Below the pieces are notes generated by a model. That model ran no database searches and was not told the origin of the DNA. It saw only the letters and a list, made by a program, of their open reading frames with translations. A stretch of DNA of 64,000 nucleotides from Dokdonia sp. Dokd-P16 (lineage in GTDB: Bacteria > Bacteroidota > Bacteroidia > Flavobacteriales > Flavobacteriaceae): positions 1,859,001 through 1,923,000 of the forward strand of contig NZ_CP029151.1 of the NCBI RefSeq assembly GCF_003095655.1. The letters are read 5' to 3'. Positions 57,625 through 64,000 of this stretch are shown piece by piece (the first letter of the stretch is position 1; each line of letters opens with the position of its first letter). A program made the translations under genes and the position numbers.

Positions 57625-60318
57625 ATGTTACTTACTATCAATCAACTCCGAGCAGTAATCGCGCTCCTTTTTCTAAGTTCCCTTAGCGTAGTAGCCCAAA
57701 CTGAAGCTACTGAGCTTAACATCCCCAAGAAAGTCTACAACACAAATGCTGTAAAAGGAGAGGCTCCTGATATAGATGGAGATCTCTCTGATGCGGCGTG
57801 GAATAATGTGGAGTGGTCTACAGATTACTTGCAATTTGAACCAGATGTGGGAACACCACCTACTACGCAGACTAAAATGAAAATCACTTATGATGATAAA
57901 AACTTATACGTGGCTTTCCATTGTCTTGAAAGTGATAAGTCTAAAATAGAAAGGAGGCTAGGGCGTCGAGATGATTTTCCAGGTGATTGGGTAGAGATTA
58001 ATATAGATAGTTATAATGACGACCGTACGGCATTTTCTTTTACAGCTTCTGCCTCGGGAGTAAAAGGCGATGAGTTTGTGTCAAACAATGGCAACTTTGA
58101 TAGTAGCTGGAATCCGATCTGGTATCTAGCCACGGGAGAAGATAGGGAAGGCTGGACAGCAGAAATGCGTATACCTTTGAGTCAGCTACGCTTTAGTGCA
58201 GAAGGGATTCAAACTTGGGGCATACAATCTACAAGGCGCTACTTTGCAAATGAAGAGCGTTCTACCTGGCAGCCACTTCCTGCCAATCCTCCAGGATGGG
58301 TGAGCGAATTTGGAGAACTGCGAGGAATTAAAGGAATTAAGCCACAAAAGCAATTAGAAATACAGCCATTTGTATTAGGTCAGTACGATACATTTGAGGA
58401 AGAAGCAGGTAACCCTTTTAGAGATGGTGACGATTTTGGAGGAAATGTAGGGCTTGATGCTAAGATTGGAATAACAAATGATCTTACTCTTGATCTTACG
58501 GTAAATCCAGATTTTGGACAAGTAGATGCAGATCCGGGCGCTATTGCATTAGACGGGTTTGAAATATTTTTTGAAGAGCGTCGTCCTTTCTTTGTAGAAA
58601 ATAAGAGCGTCTTTGACTTTAGAGTAGGCGGTGGAGCAGATAATGTGTTTTTCCCAAGACGTATAGGGCGCACTCCACAGGGAGGAACCACATTTGATAC
58701 TTCAAAAGGAGAGTATGAAGATTTTCCAACCAATACTACCATATTAGGAGCTGCAAAGTTTAGTGGTAAAACAAAAGATGGCTGGACTATAGGTGTGCTA
58801 GAAAGCGTGACAGGAAAAGAATTTGCCGAGATTGAACTAGATAATCGGGAAGAGGTTACATCGCCTCTCGATCTAGATGGACTTCTAGGAGAGAAGCGTA
58901 AGGAGCTTGTAGAACCACTTACAAATTACTTTGTAGGTCGCGTTCAAAAAGATTTTAATGACCGTAACTCTTTTGTGGGTGGGATATTTACCACAACTCA
59001 TAGAGACATGGAGCGTAGTCTAGATTTTCTCCACACGCAAGCTTATACAGGAGGAATTGATTTTAGACATAACTGGAAAGACCGTAAGTATTATATAGAA
59101 GGGCGTGGTATTATAAGCCGTGTAAACGGAGATCCTCAAGCTATTTTAAATACACAGACATCGCTCACGCATTTATTCCAGCGAGTAGATGCAGAGCATC
59201 TGGAAGTAGATCCAGACGCCACAAGTCTTTCTGGTACTGGTGGTAATCTTGCTATAGGTAGAGGAAGCGGCAAGTGGCGATATGAACTAGGAGGTAACTG
59301 GAGATCTCCAGGATTAGAGCTTAATGATATAGGCTTCTTACGTCGTGCAGATAGAATTGTACAGTTTGCAAGCGTGAGACGCTTCTGGAATAACTCAACT
59401 TCTTGGTATAGACAAGCTAATGTAGGCGTAGAGCAAACAACGCAATATGACTTTGATGGAAATTTCAACCGTATTCAGTATGAAGGTAGGGCAGAAATTA
59501 ACTGGAAAAACAACTGGTTTACAGAAGTAGGAGGCGCTCATAAACCTCGCATATTTATTAACTCCTTCTTACGTGGTGGACCACGCTGGAGATTTAATGA
59601 AGAGAACTTTTACTTTGCAGCTGTAGGGACAGATCAACGTAAGAAATTAAGTGCTATTGCAGTATATGTAAATTCTCAAGCAAAGCAAGATAACTTTTCT
59701 TTAAATAGGTACGAGTTACGTCTCAACTACCAGCCACTTGATGCGTTGAGTTTATCTCTTTCTACAGAATATGAGATGAACCCTAATAAAACACAATACG
59801 TTTCTCAGCAATCGTATGCGCCTGCTACTTTTGGGATGAGATATATAACAGGTGAGATTGAGCAAGAAACCTTGAGCGCAACTTTGCGCGTTAATTATAA
59901 TATCAATCCTAATTTTACCATACAGTATTATGCGCAGCCATTTATAGCTAAAGGGAGTTATTCTAATTTCAATTTTGTAGCAGATAGTGATAATGAAAAC
60001 CTCAATGAGCGAGTAATATTATTTAATCAAAACCAAATAAGTGAGATAGACGGAGGCTATGCAATAGATGAAGATGTGGATGGTACTACAGATTATAGCT
60101 TTGGTAATCCTGATTTTAACTTCGTTCAGTTTCGCTCTAATCTTGTGGCAAGGTGGGAATACATCCCAGGATCAGAAGTGTTTTTAGTGTGGTCACAAGG
60201 AATAGAAGGAGGCGCATCATCAAGAGAAAGCCTTACAAATGCTTTTGATAGTCAAGTACTAGGACAGCAAATTAGAAATACGTTTCTTGTGAAGTGGACG
60301 TACCGTTTTGTGTTGTAG
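57625..60318 (+). CDS. DUF5916 outer-membrane protein with CBM9-like domain
   Basis: An 897-residue exported protein (signal AVIALLFLSSLSVVAQ). Residues about 45-230 form a CBM9-like domain: APDIDGDLSDAAWNNVEW, KITYDDKNLYVAFHC, GDWVEINIDSYNDDRTAF and GWTAEMRIPLSQLRF. The rest is DUF5916: LTLDLTVNPDFGQVDADPG, LDGFEIFFEERRPFFVENK, FFPRRIGRTPQGG, then a long beta-barrel ending FLVKWTYRFVL. Likely an outer-membrane barrel that binds carbohydrate or peptide; the substrate is not known. Transcribed alone. Confidence 0.87.
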   Translation: MLLTINQLRAVIALLFLSSLSVVAQTEATELNIPKKVYNTNAVKGEAPDIDGDLSDAAWNNVEWSTDYLQFEPDVGTPPTTQTKMKITYDDKNLYVAFHCLESDKSKIERRLGRRDDFPGDWVEINIDSYNDDRTAFSFTASASGVKGDEFVSNNGNFDSSWNPIWYLATGEDREGWTAEMRIPLSQLRFSAEGIQTWGIQSTRRYFANEERSTWQPLPANPPGWVSEFGELRGIKGIKPQKQLEIQPFVLGQYDTFEEEAGNPFRDGDDFGGNVGLDAKIGITNDLTLDLTVNPDFGQVDADPGAIALDGFEIFFEERRPFFVENKSVFDFRVGGGADNVFFPRRIGRTPQGGTTFDTSKGEYEDFPTNTTILGAAKFSGKTKDGWTIGVLESVTGKEFAEIELDNREEVTSPLDLDGLLGEKRKELVEPLTNYFVGRVQKDFNDRNSFVGGIFTTTHRDMERSLDFLHTQAYTGGIDFRHNWKDRKYYIEGRGIISRVNGDPQAILNTQTSLTHLFQRVDAEHLEVDPDATSLSGTGGNLAIGRGSGKWRYELGGNWRSPGLELNDIGFLRRADRIVQFASVRRFWNNSTSWYRQANVGVEQTTQYDFDGNFNRIQYEGRAEINWKNNWFTEVGGAHKPRIFINSFLRGGPRWRFNEENFYFAAVGTDQRKKLSAIAVYVNSQAKQDNFSLNRYELRLNYQPLDALSLSLSTEYEMNPNKTQYVSQQSYAPATFGMRYITGEIEQETLSATLRVNYNINPNFTIQYYAQPFIAKGSYSNFNFVADSDNENLNERVILFNQNQISEIDGGYAIDEDVDGTTDYSFGNPDFNFVQFRSNLVARWEYIPGSEVFLVWSQGIEGGASSRESLTNAFDSQVLGQQIRNTFLVKWTYRFVL

Positions 60319-60439
60319 CTGTCTTTTGTCTGCTTGATAATGCTTTACGTCGAGTTCTTGATTTTTTTAAGTTTAAGAATTTCTTAATTAAAATTTTTAT
60401 GAGCTTGTAAACGTATAGATTAGCATGTAAAATATATTC

Positions 60440-61261
60440 ATGAAATATCCCTTTATAGTTTTTTTACTTTTCAGTTTTTTTGCAAAAATCGGCTATTCTC
60501 AGGTAGGAGTTGGAACAGTATCACCTTATGCTGCTCTAGATATAACAAGTAATAATAGTGGTCTTTTGATTCCTCGAGTAGATTTAAGTTCTATATCAGA
60601 TGTTACAACAGTAATAAATCCTAATGGGCCTACTCTTGTAGAGGGTACGATGGTATATAATACAGGAGCTGGGACATTAACTTCAAAAGGATTTTATTAC
60701 TGGCAAGACGGCCAGTGGAATCAAGTAGCCCAAGCTAATCAAAGTCCAGTGCGTTTCGGTAAAATTCTTATAGATGGCCCTGGAACAATTGATGTAACGG
60801 GAATAGGCTTTGAACCTAGCTCTGTTGAGTTTACAGCAATAAATAGAGTCCAAGGTTTTGATGAAGGTACAGCTAGATCTGGTGCAAATAATTCTAACGA
60901 TATTAGAATGGCTGGCGGAATGACTACGGGTTATGCTATAAATGGCGGTTCTGGTGCGATAGATCAACAAGTGATTTCTAATGCCTTTAGTGGAGCAAGT
61001 ATTAATAATATAGGGACATATGCGTCAGAAGATTATTGTATAGCAGCTTATTTTATAAATAATAATGGATCACCACTTTCTGATAATGGTGCAAGCGGTG
61101 GGACAAGCGGCACTAGCCAAGAAGGCTTTATAAGGGCTTCTCTAGGTAGTTTTGATACAGATGGATTTACACTTAATGTAGATCGTTTTCTCAGTGGACC
61201 AACAGGAGAAACAATTGATAGAACTAATCAGATAGTAGTGATTTATAGAGCTTATCGATAA
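60440..61261 (+). CDS. secreted surface protein with QVGVGT module
   Basis: A 273-residue protein with signal peptide (FIVFLLFSFFAKIGYS) and the N-terminal module shared with the 1-840 protein: QVGVGTVSPYAALDITSNNSGLLIPRVD, then FYYWQDGQWNQV (two quoted parts of about residues 20-95). The C-terminal 170 residues (RFGKILIDGPGTIDVTGIGF, ASEDYCIAAYF, SLGSFDTDGFTLNVD, VVIYRAYR) look like a beta sandwich. No C-terminal T9SS signal is visible. Function unknown; ligand binding at the cell surface is a guess. Confidence 0.7.
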   Translation: MKYPFIVFLLFSFFAKIGYSQVGVGTVSPYAALDITSNNSGLLIPRVDLSSISDVTTVINPNGPTLVEGTMVYNTGAGTLTSKGFYYWQDGQWNQVAQANQSPVRFGKILIDGPGTIDVTGIGFEPSSVEFTAINRVQGFDEGTARSGANNSNDIRMAGGMTTGYAINGGSGAIDQQVISNAFSGASINNIGTYASEDYCIAAYFINNNGSPLSDNGASGGTSGTSQEGFIRASLGSFDTDGFTLNVDRFLSGPTGETIDRTNQIVVIYRAYR

Positions 61262-61332
61262 GTCAAAAGTTTTAATATTATTCGATATTTAAGTTTTGAG
61301 AAATTGAAATTTTGAATATCTAATTTAAAATA

Positions 61333-61370
61333 AAAACCCCATTTTCTTAGTAATAAGAATATGGGGTTTT
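61333..61370. terminator. bidirectional terminator between convergent surface-protein genes
   Basis: AAAACCCCAT/ATGGGGTTTT, 10-bp outer stem, continued by TTCTTA/TAAGAA inside; A run before and T run after. Confidence 0.85.
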
Positions 61371-61376
61371 CTCTAT

Positions 61377-61398
61377 TTACGCTTTCGCGAAAGCGTGA
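61377..61398. repeat. TTTCGCGAAA palindrome
   Basis: Core 61383-61392, arms TTACGC and GCGTGA, touching the stop codon of the LRR protein gene at 61399. Confidence 0.9.
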
Positions 61399-64000
61399 TT
61401 ATTTGATGAGTACTTTTCTAGTTACAATAGCATTTTCAGATTGTAGCTTAACAATATAAACTCCACTACTCCATGTTGAGGTAGGCAAGGTTGTAGCTTC
61501 ATTAAATGAAGTGGAAACCACCATTTGACCAACTAAATTATAAACGGTAAGGCTAACTTCACTTTGTAAGTTTGTGTTTGTTTCAATGCTTAGTTGCTTT
61601 TCTTTAGCATTTGATGTAATAGAAATACTATTAGAAAAGTCATTATCATTTACACCTAAAGTTATATCGAGGGTAATAGTATTTCTAGTAAGTGTAAGGT
61701 TAGGTACCTCAATGTTTTTTACTTCACAGGTATATGCTCCAGAATCTTCGACTTCAAGGCTGTCTATTGTAAAATCTGCCTCTGTTGCGCTATCAATGAT
61801 GTTCCCATTTTTAAACCACTCATAAGTGTTTGTAGCGCTTGAAGTTCCAGTTACAGAGAGTGTCACAGCTTCTCCTTCTGTGATTGCTAAAGTCTGCTCG
61901 TCATCTATGTTTGCTTGTCCTATATAATTGAAAATTAAAGGTCCTCCAGATGGATAATAGTCTATTGCAGGTTCTAGGTTTTCAAAAACATACTCATTGT
62001 CATTAAGTGCAAAAAAGCTAAGTCTTGACAGATTTAATAATGGGATATCACCAGATAATTTATTGTTAGCAACATCTAGTGTGCTTATAAGCTCGAGCTC
62101 AGTTAATGATTGTGGGATTACTCCACTTATTTCATTATTACTTATCACCAAGTCTCTTAGAGCATCTAGGTCTGCTAATTCTGAAGGGATGGTACCTACA
62201 AGATTATTATTAGGCAAGTTTATGCGAGTCACTTTGTTTTGATCATCTGTAGTGATTCCAAACCAAGTATCATATCCTTGAGTCAAGTCCCAAGTAGTAC
62301 TCCAGTTTTCTCCATCTGTGGCGTTGTATAGGGCGATGAGAGCTTCTCTGTCTGGTTCTGGTAAAGTACCTCCAGTAAGTGTTATGTTATTACGAGTAAG
62401 TATGAGGTCAGTAATTATTGAGTTACTAACCTCACATGTATAAATCCCCGCATCTAACGAGCTCGGATTTTCTATTGTAAATGAAGGAGATGTAGCGTCC
62501 TCAATAGGGGAGCCGTTTTTTAACCATTGAAATGTATTATTCATATTTGGCACCCCCGTTACAGATAGGGTTATGGGATCATTCATTATTGAGATCTCCT
62601 CTTCTTGATTTAATTTCTTTTGATTGCTGTAGGTTAGAGTTGTAGTTTCATTGTAATAATCTACTCCAGGAATTAAATCATCAAAAACATAATTATTTTC
62701 GCCTAGAGCTAGAAAATTGAAATTTGGACTCGCAATTTGCGGAATCACGCCACTTAAGTTATTCCCACTAAAAACAGCTATTTCTAAATTTGGTAAATCT
62801 TCAATGCTACTTGGTAGAGAACCTTGTAATGAAACTTCTCCTAGCCACAGCGATCTAATAATTTGCAAGTTTGAAAATGCGTCGTCTGGTAAAGAAAAAG
62901 CTTCGAAATCATTGCTTGACATATCGAGTCTGAATAATTGTTCAAATTGAAATATATATTGAGGAAAAACACCAGTAAAATTATTACTTCGCAGTTTCAA
63001 TTGAGTGAGGGCGGTTAAGTTTGATAAGTCAGGAACCACACCCTCTAAGTTATTTCTCTCTAAATCTAAATATTGTAGTGATGTATAATTACCATAATCT
63101 TGAGGTAATGACCCTGTAAGATTATTGAAGCTCAAATCTAAACGAGCTAACTGAGATCCATTTGTTATTGTTTCAGGTAACTCCCCTGTAAAACCACAGC
63201 CTTTTAAACTTATAAATGCTAGATTGGGCATCTCAAACAGGCCTAGAGGTAATTGTTCATTAAAATTTGCTGTATTGTTTAATGATAAGGCAATTAAATT
63301 TTGTAGTTCAAATATAGCCTGTGGAAAAGCTCCTGTAATATTCGAATTTCTACCTAAGTTGAGTTCTGATATAGCGTCAAGTTGTCCTATTTCTTCAGGG
63401 ATTTCGCCAGAGAGATTATTGTTGAAAAGGGCAAGTCTTGTTACTTTATATGTTGTTTGATCATATGATACTCCGTACCATTGTGTGTAAGGAGCATCTA
63501 AATCCCATGTATTTGTCCAGTTAGGTCCATCTAATGCATTATATATTGCAATTAGTGCATCTCGATCTGGCTCTGGTATTACCTCTGTAAATGATATATT
63601 ATCTATATATACTTTAAATGGCTCATCAATAAAATTACCGAGACTTATTTCGAACTGCCAGTCCTCAGTTTCTGTAACTTCTATTTCTACTTCTCTAGTA
63701 TTCCAGTCAAAATTTTGAGGTATACGGCTACTTGAGGTGTATGGAGAAAAGTCTGCTCCTCCGTACTTAGTCCCGATAACCTGTTGTCCAAAATTACTAG
63801 ATCCTGTTTTTACCTTAAAATCATAGCTCAAAGTGTAAGTTTTTCCTGCCTCTACAGGGAAGTTCAATGCGAGAAGCCTGGGAGTAGTGTCGCCATCCAC
63901 AAATAGTGCGCTACTTGTGCCACTAGTGAATTCTGCAAGTTCTTGAGAGATGGATCCCTCTTGACTTTGCCAATTGTCTAGCGAAGTAGAAGACCAATTT
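61399..64000 (-). CDS. T9SS-sorted LRR and Ig-like surface protein, 5' part outside window
   Basis: The frame runs open to the window edge (867 codons present); an in-frame GTG at 63900 is not the true start. Order seen from the N-terminal side: a carbohydrate-binding-like domain (LNFPVEAGKTYTLSYDFKVK, VYIDNISFTEV), DRDALIAIYNALDGPNWTNTW, about a dozen leucine-rich repeats of the LxxNNLSGxIP type, an Ig-like domain (NTFQWLKNGSPIEDA, GIYTCEVSN), a second LRR block and Ig domain (YEWFKNGNIIDSA), and a C-terminal T9SS type A sorting domain with GVYIVKLQSEN and the basic end TRKVLIK. Secreted by the T9SS and probably anchored at the surface. Confidence 0.87.
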   Translation of the reverse strand, partial: NWSSTSLDNWQSQEGSISQELAEFTSGTSSALFVDGDTTPRLLALNFPVEAGKTYTLSYDFKVKTGSSNFGQQVIGTKYGGADFSPYTSSSRIPQNFDWNTREVEIEVTETEDWQFEISLGNFIDEPFKVYIDNISFTEVIPEPDRDALIAIYNALDGPNWTNTWDLDAPYTQWYGVSYDQTTYKVTRLALFNNNLSGEIPEEIGQLDAISELNLGRNSNITGAFPQAIFELQNLIALSLNNTANFNEQLPLGLFEMPNLAFISLKGCGFTGELPETITNGSQLARLDLSFNNLTGSLPQDYGNYTSLQYLDLERNNLEGVVPDLSNLTALTQLKLRSNNFTGVFPQYIFQFEQLFRLDMSSNDFEAFSLPDDAFSNLQIIRSLWLGEVSLQGSLPSSIEDLPNLEIAVFSGNNLSGVIPQIASPNFNFLALGENNYVFDDLIPGVDYYNETTTLTYSNQKKLNQEEEISIMNDPITLSVTGVPNMNNTFQWLKNGSPIEDATSPSFTIENPSSLDAGIYTCEVSNSIITDLILTRNNITLTGGTLPEPDREALIALYNATDGENWSTTWDLTQGYDTWFGITTDDQNKVTRINLPNNNLVGTIPSELADLDALRDLVISNNEISGVIPQSLTELELISTLDVANNKLSGDIPLLNLSRLSFFALNDNEYVFENLEPAIDYYPSGGPLIFNYIGQANIDDEQTLAITEGEAVTLSVTGTSSATNTYEWFKNGNIIDSATEADFTIDSLEVEDSGAYTCEVKNIEVPNLTLTRNTITLDITLGVNDNDFSNSISITSNAKEKQLSIETNTNLQSEVSLTVYNLVGQMVVSTSFNEATTLPTSTWSSGVYIVKLQSENAIVTRKVLIK

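Noticed and set aside
61399-63900. GTG at 63900 as the start of the LRR protein
   Set aside because: The frame remains open to the window edge with domain-like sequence (ALFVDGDTT within it) and no signal peptide follows the GTG, so the gene begins outside the window.

Overview
This window looks like chromosome from a marine member of the Flavobacteriaceae (Bacteroidota), most like Dokdonia/Krokinobacter. That is an inference from gene content: a complete Na+-translocating NADH:quinone reductase operon, a type IX secretion (T9SS) plug protein and a T9SS-sorted protein, many flavobacterial DUF families (DUF2061, DUF3667, DUF4173, DUF4920, DUF5686, DUF5916), and promoters of the Bacteroidota type (TAnnTTTG, sometimes with an upstream TTG). 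No rRNA, tRNA, CRISPR array, prophage or transposase gene was seen.

Layout. 1-840: start of a secreted fibrinogen-like surface protein. 1096-4681: sulfate assimilation (Rrf2 regulator, DUF2061, cysH, cysD, cysN). 4761-11190: P5C dehydrogenase, an NRDE protein, a papain-like-fold candidate, apaG, DUF3667 and the T9SS plug protein. 11647-19200: nqrABCDEF, a small nqr-linked protein and the flavin transferase ApbE that matures NqrB/NqrC. 19212-28023: housekeeping genes (methyltransferase, map, HAD-like hydrolase, gpmI, M48 protease, ilvE, mnmD) and a tandem pair of monothiol thioredoxin-like lipoproteins. 28007-32298: a seven-gene operon of small membrane proteins with its own winged-helix regulator and two matching operator palindromes. 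32621-35838: Na+/solute symporter, secreted protein, glutaminase. 36035-36378: a frameshifted DUF1801 gene.

36396-42229 is the most novel part. A two-component system adjoins four paralogous seven-helix membrane proteins, two paralogous soluble/lipoprotein partners and a 43-residue single-helix protein; the kinase gene and the lipoprotein operon share an upstream motif. 42430-43365 is a gene-free block of nested repeats (REP-like inverted repeats, GGAGGG palindromes, GAGTAA units). 43366-57331 holds asnS, an RND exporter, DUF5686, frr, pyrH, tsf, rpsB, rpsI and rplM; an AT-rich island of four opposite-strand orphan genes splits tsf from pyrH. 57625-64000 carries a DUF5916 outer-membrane protein and two surface proteins, the last one leaving the window.

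The strongest signal at window scale is the perfect palindrome TTTCGCGAAA, usually extended to ACGCTTTCGCGAAAGCGT. It occurs 20 times exactly, 12 between genes and 8 inside coding sequences, against roughly 0.1 expected from base composition, plus several one-mismatch copies.
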